This document shows, one piece after another, positions 36,101-48,974 of a stretch of DNA of 64,000 nucleotides. Under the pieces are notes generated by a model that saw only the letters and a program-made list of their open reading frames with translations, was not told the origin of the DNA and made no database searches. Positions within the stretch are counted from its first letter, which is position 1; each line of letters opens with the position of its first letter. Both the position numbers and the translations under genes were made by a program. Source of the DNA: Gamsiella multidivaricata (Eukaryota; Mortierellomycota; Mortierellomycetes; Mortierellales; Mortierellaceae); NCBI RefSeq assembly GCF_025024155.1, contig NW_026251753.1:124001-188000 (forward strand). Reading direction: 5' to 3'.

Positions 36101-39100
36101 TTCACCAATAGAGCCGAGTACTTCTGGAGGGCAACAGCAGGCGTGTGGACAATCCAGTGCGAGAAAGTCGGCCGATTGGACCCTGCAAAAGCCAACGGAA
36201 TCACAACCAGGCATCAGGGCTGATGACGACAAACATTCTGGCAGTCCAGGCATTGTGTCGGACGGGACTTCTTCAGCGCGGAGGAAGCCTGAAAACAATG
36301 GCGCGCCTGTTCACGTCTTGCGCAAAAGCCGATCTGCACCGATCCTAGCCTCAGGACAATTGTCATGTAGGTGTCTAGATGTGAGGGTAAAAGGTGCCAG
36401 GGGAAAAAAAAAGCCCTAACGAAGAGTTGGAAACTGACCTCAACCGTTTCATCGATCCCATACAGATGCCGATATATTGAAGTCATCCATCAAGGCGACC
36501 TCGAGTCCTGCACTTCCTACTAGCGGCCTTACATCTCCAATATCTCCAGCGTCTCCAGAGCCGACCATCTCCAGGACTTCGTCATCGTCTCCTTCTCCCC
36601 TAATTTCCACCTCAACATCCGGCACAGTATCACCCACAGTATCACCCACAGCTGGTTCCTCGGCAGATGGCGCGAGTTTCAGGAGTACATTGACCATGTC
36701 CCTTACCCCGACTCGTATAATGCGATCGTCGAAGCGGCTCAGTGCACTGAACAGCAAAAGCGACAACAATTTGAGGGCGAACATCGATAGAAACAGCATG
36801 TCGGCACCGATGGCATCGCTTTTGTCATCCCTTAAGCCCATCAATGCAGCAGACATTACTTCAGCATCAGACGGTTTGAGCGAGCCGAGTCCTTCAGAGT
36901 CAGCGGAAGGATCTATGGACGAGGTGACTAAGTCAAGTGGATCGGCCGACGTTAAACATTCGACGTCAGATGGTGAGGACGCCTCCGAATGCAATCTCTT
37001 GGACGAGAAGGCCATTCAGAGCGAATCCGACACCCACGCCACTATCGTCCGGGACTCCGTTGAGATCATAAGTTCTGGGTTGTCATTCTTCAGGCCGTGC
37101 GAGGAGTTGGAGAGAATACTGTCCATCCCAGGAGCCACTGCTCTGTCTCAGGACGCCATTCCTGGATTCCTATCAGCGCCTGAGCAGAAAGGCACGCCCA
37201 AGAAGATGCGGCCGTTGTCGGACCCCGGCCCAGCCGTCGTTAGATTGAACTTATCAATCGATATGAGCATGGAGACGTTAGCGAACGCCTCAGTCGGAAG
37301 TGCTTCAGAGGAATCGCCGTCTTCATCAGTCTGCGTGGATCCGGGTGCGGACAAAAACGACAAAGAGAGCGAGTCAGCAGAGGCCATAGAACTGGACGAC
37401 TCATTGGGGTCCAAGTATGATCGGGTCAAGGAGGATCCGGGGTGCTCGTTCCAGCAAGAACTGGGCCTGCAGGAACAGGACGAGGACGAGCAGGGTCCTC
37501 AGCGGGAGCAGGTCAGTGGAGGGCTCAGGTCACATAGGAGACGGATCAACAGCTCTGGAGGCAAGAAATTGCTTTTGAAGAAGAAGGGTAGCCATTCGAG
37601 CCTCAACAACAGCATTCAGCAGCAACCCGAGCAGCAGCAGCAGCTACGACCGCAGTCGGAGAACCATGGCAGCGAAGTCGACAGCTCGACCGATTCCTCA
37701 GCGAGGAAGTCTTCAGCGAGGAAGTCTTCAGCGACGCCAAACGATTATGTGATCCCCCCCTTTTATTTTCCTATGGGTAAGCCTGTGGCAGCGACGAAGC
37801 GTCGTCAACGTGTTCACAGTGCTGTGGTATGTGCCTGAGCAAAAAGAAAAGAAGAATCACCGCCATTGTGAATAGAGCCAAACGTGTTCCCGGCCGACTG
37901 ACGAGTATTTTTTTTATTTATTATATTATTATTATTACGATTCGTTTGGTTCATTTAGATGAAAGCCAAGGAGATCTTTGTCGTGACCGAGAATGGATCT
38001 ATAGCCGAGGACGGATTCGTGACGATCACCATGCAGTGCTGCGAGTTGCCGCGGTACATGAACCGAGCGTTGTTTCGCAAAGTGGACCTTGCTGGAAGCG
38101 GCGAAGTCCGGTTCCTGGAATTCGAATGCGTCTGGGAGTCACTTGTAGAGACCTGTCCGGACGAGATCTCGATGGTAAATGGTTGCTGCGGTACATATAT
38201 ATAATTACAAGCTCTATTATTTAACCTGCTAAGCTCGTTAACCTTTTTTTTTTTTTTTTTTTTTTCTAGATCTTCATGATACTAAAGCAGCCGAACGCGA
38301 ACGTTTTGACGCCAACGGACTTTGAGGTGGTTCTGCAGGACTTGATTCTGTTTCATCCAGGGCTGGAGTTTCTATCAGGGAACGCCGTATTCCAGGAACG
38401 CTATCGTAAGAGGATCTCTCGTGTCTCGATTGAAAAAAAAAAAAAGGGGGGGGGGGGGGGGGGGTTTCTATTATGGATGGGTGTTCTTGTTTTCAGAAAA
38501 ACAAAAACCACCACTACTCTAATTAAACGACTACCTCTCTCTTTCTCTCTCTCCATAGTGGAAACGGTTATCACACGAATCTTTTACGATGTCAACCGCC
38601 GACATGGCAAGATGACCCTTGCAGATCTCCGGAGGTCGAGTTTCGATAAGACGCTATGGAAACTCGAGAACAGCGACTTGAACCAGACCGAAGATTGCTT
38701 CTCATACAAGCATTTCTATGTGATCTATTGCAAGTTTTGGGAACTGGATCAGGATCATGATCTGATTTTGGATGAGCAGGACTTGGCCGGTTATTCTGGA
38801 GGTGCTATCTCCACAAAGGTCATTCGGAGGGTCATGCAGGGGTATGGGAACGAGACGGGGATGTTTATGGTGCCGGATCAGGAGCCGTTACTAGAGCAGC
38901 AGCAGCAACAGACTCTGTTGATCCAACAGCAACATCAACAGCAACAACAAATGGCTCAGAATCAGTTGGCTGAAGCGTCTGTCGTTGAAATTTCTGGAGG
39001 TATCAAAAACCCGATCTCATCCGGCATATTGGACGCGGAGGCTGGAATGGTGACCGTAGATCTGAATGAAGAGGAACATCATGTACTGAAGCGGTCTGAA

Positions 39101-40943
39101 ACCATGACGCTTTCAACGATTGATATGTCGTCCGTAACAACGGAGGAGGTTCCGACCACAGTAGCCACGACAGTGTCATCTCTCGTGTTCGAAACAGCAC
39201 CCTCTTCGGTATCGACACTGTCAGCATCTGAATCCATAACGATTCTACCTCAAAGGAGCATACCCCCGGGCCCCGGAAGCCAGTGCCATCCACAGAATTA
39301 CCGCATGACATACAAGGGATTCATCTGGTTCCTGCTCGCGGAAACGGACAAGCAGACGACGACGTCGATCGAGTACTGGTTCCGTTGCATGGACTTGGAT
39401 GGGGACGGGATCCTTACGGTCTTTGAACTGGAGCAGCTGTTTCAGGAACAGGCCGCACGGATGGCGATCCTGGGGATGGAATCCTTTGGGTTCAGGGACG
39501 CTGTCTGTCAGATGCAGGACCTTGTCAGCCCCAAGGAGATTGGCCTGGTGAGGCTCTCGGATTTGAAGCAGTGTGGGCAGGCGGGGCCGTTCATTGATCT
39601 GTTCTGTAACGTGGTGAGGTGGAGATCGTTTGAGGCACATCAGCATCAGATCCGGATGCGGCAGCAGCAGATCGCGATGCAGCGGGCTGCGGATGCTGCT
39701 TGGGAAGAGGTCGCGACAGGTGAGGATCTGTTTGATGACGAGGACGGCGATGAAGGCGACGACGATTTCGATGACGAGGACCTGGATGATGACGATGACG
39801 ATGACGAGGATATGGAGGGCGAAGACGAAGAGACGGATGATCTTGAGGATGCGGAGAACGAGGGCAGCACTGGTAGCGGTAGTGAAAGTGCAGAGCCGGA
39901 TGATGAGGACCTCTTGGCTCGGAACTCAGAGTTGAGCGAGGAGAGCTCTTTGAGCAACACGAGGATGTCAATGGATCCGAGCAGAGTGAATACCACATCT
40001 ACAACAGTGAGTGCGGTGAAGACGGAAACGGGAGTTGTGTCCTGTGTTGGTATCGGTCTGGGTGTCGTGATTATGAACGATGTTGCTCAGGGTCTGTCCC
40101 AGAGCCTGGAGCAGTGGCGGGGCGGAGACATCTCGGAACGGAGTACGGCAACAGTCAAGACATTGAAGCGCAAGCGAGCCAAGGAAAGGCGGCGTAAGCG
40201 AAGACGTGCCATGATGAAGCGTGCGCTCCTTGAGGAACAGCGCAAAGAGAAGGCACTCTTGGCCACGATTCGGTAAGCGCCTTTTTTCATTTCCTGGGCA
40301 CGCAAAGGACTCTTCAAGAATGTAACTCATAAAGCATTGTGCTTATTTGATTTTATTACATTGTTCGAATAGCGAGTCGCCGTGGATCGTTTATGTCGAA
40401 TCCGAATACGACAAGCTGGTGACGATCGAGCGACCACAGAGCAGGACCGGTTGGGAGGAAGGAGAAGAGGACGATGAAGAAGAGGAGGAGGAGGAGGAAA
40501 TGGATGACGAAGAAGAGGAGGTGATGGACGAGGAGGACATGCTGTTGGAGGAAGGTCACAACCCTGCAGCTGCTCAGCAACTGCAACTTCAACTCCTGCA
40601 GCAGCAACAGCAACAACACCAGATACAGCAGATGCAGATGCAGATGCAACAGCACCACTACCGGCACCAGTACCATCACCACCACCACCACCACCAGCAT
40701 CATCATCAGCATGTGGTACTGGCACAGATCGAGGCCGGTATCGTCGACGGCCAGCTTCTCGTGGAAATGGACCAGATGCAGGTGAAAGGCATCGCTGGCG
40801 GTTCTGTGAATGCCTGTGGCCAAACTGTATCGAGGTTAAGCTTCGAGTTCGGACAAGACTTTGAGCAAATTCCCGTGGATTCTGTGGGGAACGAACAGAC
40901 CATGGCAGCAGCAAGAGTCGCCGCGGGCACCAATTCACTCTGA
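33119..40943 (+). CDS. Very large PP2A B''-type (PPP2R3/PR72) regulatory subunit
   Basis: Eight exons (33119-33241, 33942-35751, 35842-36366, 36466-37826, 37959-38174, 38270-38405, 38559-40272, 40373-40943) give about 2151 aa in one frame. The B'' core starts at IPPFYFPMGKP (~residue 1250) and includes HPGLEFL, ETVITRIFYDVNR, HFYVIYCKFWELDQDHDLILDEQDL (first EF-hand-like loop), SIEYWFRCMDLDGDGILTVFELE (canonical EF-hand, ~1668) and SPWIVYVESEYDKLV near the end. These match human PPP2R3A in order. B'' subunits bring Ca2+ sensitivity and substrate choice to protein phosphatase 2A. Before the core lie ~1250 residues of Ser/Thr/Pro-rich sequence; inside it are a Gln-rich insert between EF-hands and a long Asp/Glu tract; Gln and His runs follow. 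The first exon and its 700-nt intron are the least certain part; ATG 34032 is an alternative start. Confidence 0.85.
38433..38464 (+). repeat. A13-G19 homopolymer junction in an intron
   Basis: Thirteen A are followed directly by nineteen G inside the 38406-38558 intron of the PP2A subunit gene. G runs this long are rare in fungal DNA. Confidence 0.85.
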
Positions 40944-41118
40944 AAACGGCTATAGTTCTTGTCCGCACGTTATAACCACCATTCGCTACTATTATCATTG
41001 TTACCAAAACGATCCAAGAGTATAGATAATATTTGATGCGCAATCAAGATGAAAATAATGCAATATATTGATTTTGTGTACAAAAAAAAACGTCTCTGGT
41101 ATAGTAAGGATGAACGAC

Positions 41119-44100
41119 TTATTTCCTCTTGCGGCCCTTGGAGTTCGACTTTGCTCTTGAGGATGAGTGACCTGTCGATGTGGATTGTAAAGACTTGTTG
41201 CTGGTCATAGACAAGCCCGATATACTGGTAGATGACGATGATAAGGTCAAGGCGTTGGGGGTGTCGAGAACAAGATCCAGATCCGGAATAGAGTCTGGTA
41301 CGGTCTTAAGACTGCCGAGCGACAGCAGCCTCTGTTTGGAGCGCTGCATCAGGATAGGCGAAGTATATGACGACGATGACGCAGAAGAGTCCGAAGATCC
41401 TGTGTTGGGTGATGGCGGTGTCGTCGAATTGGGTGACGAGACAAATGATCTCCAGGGGCGGTCCTCATCATGGGAGTGAATGCTCTCCGTATCAGACATG
41501 TCCTCGCCGTGCTCCAAGGAACTTATTCTCGATAATGCCGACATGGCCTTGGGCTGCTCCCTGAATAGTTCCGCATACTCCTTTTCCGTGATAGCTGCCA
41601 GATCCACCCGACTCGAGTCCGACGATACATCCGCTTTCAGCTTTTTGCCCATGCCCTCTTCATCGTCCCAAGTGCCCAGCTTCTTCTTCAACAGGTTTCG
41701 GAAACCAAGCTCGACAGCCTGCAATGAAAGACTGGGCCGTAACTCTCCACGATCCCTGCCCATCTTCTCCTCCTGAGTCTCGACTTTCTCATATAGGCAC
41801 ATATACGGGTTGGATCTCAAGACGTGATCCAATGTTACCGACTCAACTGTCTCATCCGAGATCCTGAACCAATCCTCCACCCTGCCGCTGCCGCCATAAA
41901 GGGATCCAGCCCTCGATGCGGTCATAGGATCCAGCCCTAATCCCACAGCTCCGACCTTGGACTGCATGTTTTCGGGTTTCCGGCGATAAGCGATGAAATG
42001 GCCATATGAATGTCCGCCGTAATGAACAACGATTGACTGCAGCCTGTACAAGACCCTTGGTTGCGATCGCTGGCCCTGCTCATCCTGCTCCTTCTGCTCC
42101 TTCTGCTGGTTTTGCTGCTGTTGCTGTTGTTGTCTCTGTTTCTTTTGCTGTTTAGCACGTTTGTTCTTTGGAGATGGCTTGGATTGTGCATCGTGGCCCA
42201 GCCTCTGCATATCCTGTTCAGAGATCGACATGGGCAAGTTGGGTTGCGTCAGAAGAACTCCAGTGGTGCAAAAGGGTGAGACATCCAGGTACTCTGGGAA
42301 GTTGACCTGGCAGCTGTTTTTGGACACTGTTCCGTAGTTGGAGTATTGCGAACGAACGAAATGGAGGCAAAGAACTGGTGGCGGCTTCGCCAACATGACT
42401 TGCTTCGTACAGTGCCGGGAGATGACTCGCGTCAATTTGATATCGGGCAGCGCTTTCTCTACGTCTGATTTGATGGCCGACTCCAAAACAGCTCTTTGTT
42501 GAATTAATTTCGACTTGAGCGCCATCCTCTCTCCTTTCGTTTGCAGCTGTAATGGACGCCTTGCCTCCGCCATTTCGTCTTCTGAATCGTCCAGCACGGA
42601 ACTCTCACCCGTCTCAGAATAACAATCGCTGCTCTGTTCAGAAAGGGAGCTATCCAGGTCCTGGTAGACACGTCGCCGCGAAATCTTTGGTGGTTGAGGA
42701 AGCTGGTGACCGTCGAGTTGCCTGAGTTCGTTTCCGACCCGCGTCAACGTAGCATTCAAGGAGCACTTCCGGCAGACTACGTCGTGGAGGGATTCGAGAT
42801 TGATATACTGCTTGAGACAGTCCTCAATTGTACAAGAGTGATACGAGGGAAGCGATAGCGAGAGGTTGTCGAAGGTGAAGTGCCGAATTGCCTCCGTGTA
42901 TCCGCATTGCATGCACGACAGTCGACTCGCCAGCATGCCGATCATCGGGTTCGAGTCCATTTTCCTGACCTGATGCTGGTTTGGTTTGGGTCCAAGCCCC
43001 AAGAGCTGCTTAATAAAGTCCAAATCTATCAATGGTCGAGTTGCCAGCGATCTCTGAACGGCCGCCTCCTCAGAACTCAGTGCGCTGGAGATCATCTGAA
43101 AGAGCTCCTGTGCATCCTGCTGCTCCCTGTTCATGATATTGGTATGGTATCCTGAAGACTTTGAGTCTTTTGCTCGCGATGCCTCTAAAGCATATACAAT
43201 GGCCCTGGGTCGGAAGGACTTGTGCGTGACCAATGGGTGCTGAAGCGCTATAGGATGCCAAAAGTAATGAGCAAGGCCGATTGATGCTTGTTAATTTCGG
43301 TTATGTAATGATTAATTACTATTTGTTTGCATCGTTGTTTTCCTGTGCTCACCTTCAATAGTATCAAGTAAGGCCTCTGTGACTTGAACATCATCTTCGT
43401 CCATCCGCAAATCGTCCGAGCGGCCCAGAATGGATTCCAGATAGGGCGACAGTACTGAAAGCGCTGATAGTGCCTGCAGATAAAATAAATAAAAAAAACC
43501 CCCCTCCCAACTCGTGTCATTATCTCTGCTCTCCTAGTTTGATACGAACTCTCTCAGACTAGACGCCTCTGCTTCATACCTGCAATACAGAATTGAGAAA
43601 GCAGGAATTCCCTGTGTTGACAAGACCATGGACATAACGAGGAGCGAGTGGTGTGGGGGATCTGGCGGCGTCTAGTGCTGCTGATATCCCTACGTTCGGA
43701 AGAAGAGAAGAGTTGTTTGATAAGAGAAATGCCCCATAGATCGCATAACAAAGAACAAGGGCTATAGCATAAGCATCAGTGGTATAAGGTTCGCCCATAC
43801 CTTGATTCGCATCGCCATTGCGGAGTTGGTGCAGCTGAGCTCGGCTTGTGATCTTTGCTCGGTCTGGTAGGTTGGTTCTGGTGGCGTTGCGGTGTTCAGG
43901 AAGGGGATATAAGCTTGGACCTCCAAAGCCCGTGTGAACGTTGTCGCTGTCATGGTGGTCTTCAGGCTCCCAGCCCAAGAGAATCCGCGCCAGGGGGTCA
44001 AGGACACGAGCCTTATAATAAAAGAGTGTGCTCAGAGTCTGTTCTGAGGAGGGTAGTGCCTCAAAGGCGGTGGTTAGATCAAAGCCCAGGGCTGATTCTA

Positions 44101-44221
44101 CAAGACTGAGGATCCACTGCTGGTGTCTGTGTGGCAACAGGAAGATGATCGAGAGGACGAGGATGAGGACGGCCAGCGGTGGCGGATGGAGCAGGTTTTG
44201 CAACATCTTCTGGAGCCTCAT
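41119..44221 (-). CDS. Membrane-anchored ubiquitin-specific protease (USP30/Ubp1-like, C19)
   Basis: Three exons on the - strand (43580-44221, 43353-43473, 41119-43247) give 963 aa. An N-terminal membrane segment (LAVLILVLSIIFLL, about residues 17-30) precedes the catalytic domain. The Cys box is GLVNTGNSCFLNSVLQAL with Cys207, completed across intron 1; NREQQDAQELF follows. A Zn-binding CxxC pair occurs in CMQCGY and CRKC, and the His box is GGHSYGHFIAYRR. After NPYMCLYE comes a ~200-aa Ser-rich, basic-ended tail. Family role: removing ubiquitin from substrates. The anchor plus domain order resembles USP30 (mitochondrial outer membrane) and yeast Ubp1 (ER), so the location is inferred. A low-complexity Gln-rich insert precedes the His box. 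The 3' end converges with the PP2A gene, with 175 bp between stops. Confidence 0.93.
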
Positions 44222-45380
44222 CGAGGGTTGTGGTGATGATGGTGACCTGAACCTGGATGCTGTGGCTGAAGCAGCTGGTGGTGCTTGTGATGAATAAGTG
44301 TTTGCTGGGAAGTGGGGAGTGGATAGGTGGTCAAAGAGTGAATGAGTATCGCCCAAGACGACAGGGAATGAAAGCAAGAAGAGGGTGAAGGAGAGGGGGG
44401 TGCGAATGAGCTCAGAGTGTTGCCATAGAGGAGAAGAAACAAGAAAAGGGGGAGGGGTATGGAGGGGTAAAGAACGAGAGGAGGAAGAGGAAGATTGTAG
44501 TATCTGTTGTGTACACTTGATGGAGATTGATGGTGGTGGTGGCGGTTGTGGTGATTGATGATGATAAAAGAACGGTCGATGTTGTTTTCTGCTTGAAGAG
44601 AGCGATGATGGGCCAAGCAGAGGAAAATGTCAACGCAAAGCAGATACGCACACACACACACACGCAAATGCAATTCCATGTTTGTGTCAGTCCATTTCTT
44701 TTTTTATATTTAAACAGTCCTCCAAAGGCGGAGGGCGGTGAGTGTCACTGCGGACATACACTGCCTCCTCCATGCCTGCGGTTTGTATGTATATCTTTCT
44801 TTACTTTATCATTTTATTCATTTTATTATATAAAAAGAGAGGAGTATCGGCACCAGTAGTCGTCGCTAGACATGGAGCCCGTCCCCAGGCTCTCGTCCAT
44901 TGACCGGCTTATCTCGTGCGCCAGGAACGGTTCCCCTTAAAGGAAAAACCGCCCTGTTCGGTTTGATCTTCGCTCACCCCTGGATGAACCAGATTCTCTT
45001 TTCAGAAAGTAGCTCAAAACACATTCTCACGAACATGTTCCAGGAATAAGCAATGGATACAAAAAATAATAATAAACACCGTCGTATTTTAAAGCCCGGC
45101 TGCTCGCTCCATCATCACAAACAAAGTGGGACCTGTTTATTTTTTCATCTCCCAATTTGAACACAGAAACCCGCATTCCAGAAGCAGTCCATCCATTCTC
45201 CTTTTCTCCTTCGAGAACATCCAGAAAAAAAGGAACGCGTCCATGACAAGGCGTGGCATTGGTTATGGCATGGCATGATAGCATGGCACAATTGAGACTC
45301 AACTGAGGATTGAGGGGGGATATTACAACTTTTTTTTTTTTATGTAGAAAAAAAAAAAAAAGTGCTCATCGTCTATTACA
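44222..45380. other. Intergenic region, USP promoter and MIT-gene 3' flank
   Basis: No gene is seen. The USP 5' leader side is C/T-rich on the - strand. There is a short (AC)n tract near 44646-44663, and two A/T runs near 45330-45361 just past the MIT-gene stop. Confidence 0.5.
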
Positions 45381-48300
45381 TTAATCGGCAACCCAGGCAC
45401 CGACACGCTTCACATACTTGCCCATGAGTTCGCCCAAATCACGAACCACAAAGGCACAGATAACCTGATTGAGGACATCACACAGCCGACGTAACCTGTT
45501 CACGATCTGGATATGGACCTGGTACGGTGACTGTGCGTTGTAATGCCTCAACATCAACTCCAGGATGTAGCTCGACTGGAACAGCCGCACCACACTCTCC
45601 GTATACATCGACGTATCCTCACTAGCAGAGATAAACCAAGAAGCGAATGAGGTTAGCAAACTTGTCCATAGCAAAAGGCCTTTTTTCAGCTGAGCATGTG
45701 CTTCGTCGCAAGAAAGCAGCCCCCCTTACACTTTATCGCTTCCAATCGACTTTTGCACAGTCTTGGAAAAACTCTTCCACTGGCTCTTCAGTCCTCCGGT
45801 ACCAGCATCCGAACTGCTCCCGCCTACAGATACGCCGCCCTTCTTGCCGGACTTGTCTGAAGAAGTCGGCATCGGCGGCTCCTCACCGCCATTCCACTCA
45901 TAGTTGTTGCTCCCATAGATGCTCGATGCTCCGTACACGCTCGATGTTCCATACACGCTCGCATTCCCGCCCGTCACAGGACCCTGCATATCCTCGCTAT
46001 AGCCCTGATTAGTCGAGATCGTTAGGTTGCCGTTCTTGCCTGGTCGATGAATGAACGACAGCTTCTTGCTCAGCTTCGACTGCACCTGATGCGCTGCCGT
46101 TTCCAGACTCTCCAGCTCCTTGAGGACCGCCATCCGCTCCCCATCCACCTCCGGACCGCCCTCGACCAAGAGCGTCAGCGCACCGCTCTGATATTGTTTC
46201 GACAGTTTGTTGAGGAGCGTCGACATGGTCTGGCAAGCACTCATCTTCGTGTCCGCAGCTGGCAGGCGGACCAGTGACTGATACCAAATCGCCCTTGGCA
46301 CATACATCCGCTTCGTAAGGAATCCTCCCGTCGTCATCGTCTGCTCCAGCTTGCGCATCAGCCAGAAACAACGCAAGTAAGGGTCCGAAGGTGGCGGTTC
46401 CATAAAAGGAGGAGGCAGGGGCTGCGAGGGATAATATTATTGAATAATAATAAAAAAAAAAGTTATTGAGAATAGCCTCGTTACACAAAAAAACAAACCA
46501 AACCAAAATACACACACAAAGTACAAAAATACATTGCTGAGGCAGCACATGTCCCACTTTCCCACTTACAAAGTTCATGCCTGCAAACGGATCATCCATG
46601 ATCACATCATACAGAGTCGTTCCTCCAGAAGGGCCTTGACCGTTGCCGTTGCTATTCATACTAGGGCTCCATGCCTTGTCCATGATCGGCGAGGCCGAGC
46701 TCGAGTTCGACAGGGTGGTGCTCAGCTTTGAGCTACTGTACTGATGTTGGAGCACCGTTGGTCGAGCTGGTGATGATGACAACGGGGAGGATGATCCAGT
46801 AGCTCCCGAGCCATTGGTCGTTCCCGATCCTCCGGACGACCGCGCCAGTGGACTCGACTCCTTCACCGAACGAGCGGAATCAGAGATCCGCTTGCATGAA
46901 GGGTTATCGAGCGTATGTAATGAGCTCATAGAAGAGTTTCCTTGTTGAAAACTGTACAAAGGTGCAGCCAACGGTGACTTTGTCGACTGAGAGGCGCTTG
47001 ACTGATGGGTAGAAATAGTTGATGATTGTGAGAATGATCTCTGGTGCTGAGCCGCCTGTTGCTGCTGCAGTTGTTGTTGTTGCTGCAGCTGTTGCTGTTG
47101 CGCAGATTCGCTCGTCTTTTGTCCATCCTGCGCTGTTGTCTTTGGTCGAACCTGGTCCAATTGCCCTCCAGTATAAGAACCTAGTGTAGTCAACCATACA
47201 CACACACACACACAAAAGTATGCATAAGCATTCAACATCATCACCAAAACAAATCGACATTTCGTTTAGATAAGCACAGCACTACCCACCACCCTTCCCC
47301 TCTTCTTACCTTTGGAAGTAATCCTCTCGCGTGGATATGGATCCTCAAGTGAATGGTCCAGCGAGGCCTCTGACGACGGGAATCCCTTCGAGGACAAATT
47401 GGGCAGCCACTTGTCCGAGACGAGGTCCTCATCATAGAAATTGTTGAGAGCTGCTCCGTTCGCCTTCTCGTCGTCCTCAGGTGAGCTTTCGGGGGGTGGT
47501 AAAGTAGGCTTTTGAGGGCCCTGTTGTCCCTGACCCTGTTGTCCTGGCAGAGAGATGGAAGAAGGCACCAAGGGTGATATTCTCCGCGAAACATTCGCTG
47601 GTGAGGCTGGAGGCGAAGTAAAGCTCGAAGGCGCAGGTGGTAAGGGCGTCCTTGGTGGTGGCGATGACGGCAGTGAGCCCATGAAGGTGTGGTTGCCGCT
47701 CATGTTGGGTGTCGGTGGGTTCGAATGCGTTGGGGTCGAAGTCATGGAACCATGCCCTGGCTGGGGAATAGGTACCGGTGGGGGCGTAGACGGGGGAGGG
47801 CCGAGGGTAGTCGGTGTCGGTGGGAGAGGCGCCGTTGGGGCCGAATGGATTGGAACTCCGAGATGGTCCCGACTCCTGACCTTGGACACGCCTGGGATGC
47901 GCTGCTGAGCATGCAGCTGGAGCTGCTCTGCCGCGTGGACGAGGTCTCCTGTTGAGCGGTGGGTCGATCCTCCTGTGTGTGATCTAGTGTGATGTCTGAC
48001 GTGCCCAGAAGTGACCCCAGCGTTGCCATGTTCGCTCGCCGAAGTCGAATCCGATCTCTGGCGTGGTGTCCGCGGCTCAGAGGGTGGAAGGATGTTTGGG
48101 TGTCCTGTGGTGGGCTGGAGCGGCACAGGGACATGTTTCCGGACGCGTCGTGGAGAAGGCACATTTCCTTGTGTGACCAGACCAGAAGGAGACGAAGAGA
48201 CTGGAGCATTGTCGGTATCTTCAGCAGGCTGCTGGTGGGAAGAGATGTTGGAGGAGGAGGATGCAGGGGTGATGGATGCGACGGAGGACTGGCCGAGGGA

Positions 48301-48974
48301 GCGTGCTACGTTTGGCTGGCGCGGAGGTTGGGGCAGGGACTGTTGCGGGGGCAGAGACTGGGGCAGGTGCTGGCCGGGATAGTGAGCATCAGGTGCCGAG
48401 GGCGTTGTCGGGGTTGGAGGGGTCGAAAGGAGGTGGATTCTGAAGAGGTACGAGTCGTGCTGTGAGGTACAATGGCGGGTACAAGTTACAGGTTACATTG
48501 GATATCCCATGGCCATTTTAGGAGACGAATGCTGTCAGTGCCATCCTCGTAGTCATATCATCAACAGGGAAAAACATGAAACGCAGGACAAGTCTGGCCA
48601 CCTACGATTGTCCGGAGCCGCTCTTGTTCGTCTGCAGAGGAGCTGCTGTCCATGACCCTGCCCAGCAGCGCCACCGCCCGCTGGTAGGCGTCCAATGCCC
48701 CGGGAATGTCGTTCGCATTATCCAGCTGCACCGCAGATTGGGCCTCCATCAACGCCATAGTCAGCAACGCCTTTGAGCTCGACGATGACCGAGGTCGGCT
48801 GGGATCAGGCGGCATGAGCGAGCCCGATCCGTTGCTGTGATGTGTGCTGCCCTGCTCGCTGGCCGATGAAACAGAGTCGGTGCGTTTTCCAGAATACATT
48901 GGTCGAGACGGGAGTGCTGATGATGAAGAGGATGGATCCAGGTGGCCTGAGACACCCAAGGGAGACGTTGGGGA
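45381..48974 (-). CDS. MIT-domain protein, 5' end unresolved
   Basis: Five exons on the - strand keep frame (48606-48974, 47310-48459, 46570-47180, 45730-46421, 45381-45621), giving at least 1020 aa. The first exon starts at an acceptor (CATCTGTAG) in the frame SPTSPLGVSGHLDP; the true ATG lies further upstream or is the internal Met of PSRPMYSG. An MIT helix bundle begins at ALLTMALMEAQSAVQLD and ends near RTIHDSYLFRIHLL; such domains bind ESCRT-III tails in endosomal sorting. Then come ~570 residues of Pro/Ser/Gln-rich linker. The C-terminal third is conserved-looking and helical (SDPYLRCFWLMRKLEQTM, YVPRAIWYQSLVRLPAADTKMSACQTMSTLL, and a final helical stretch ending GKYVKRVGAWVAD). I know this arrangement only as an uncharacterised fungal MIT-domain protein. 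A role in endosome or vacuole traffic is inferred from the MIT domain. Confidence 0.8.

Noticed and set aside
39591..39998. Open frames opposite the Asp/Glu tract of the PP2A gene
   Set aside because: They are antisense shadows of GAT/GAC/GAG repeats giving Ser-, His- or Arg-rich sequence without a start or family.
47555..47955. Gly-rich and Trp/Arg-rich + strand frames over the MIT gene
   Set aside because: Complements of the Pro-rich linker on the - strand; the MIT gene's frame and splice sites explain the region.
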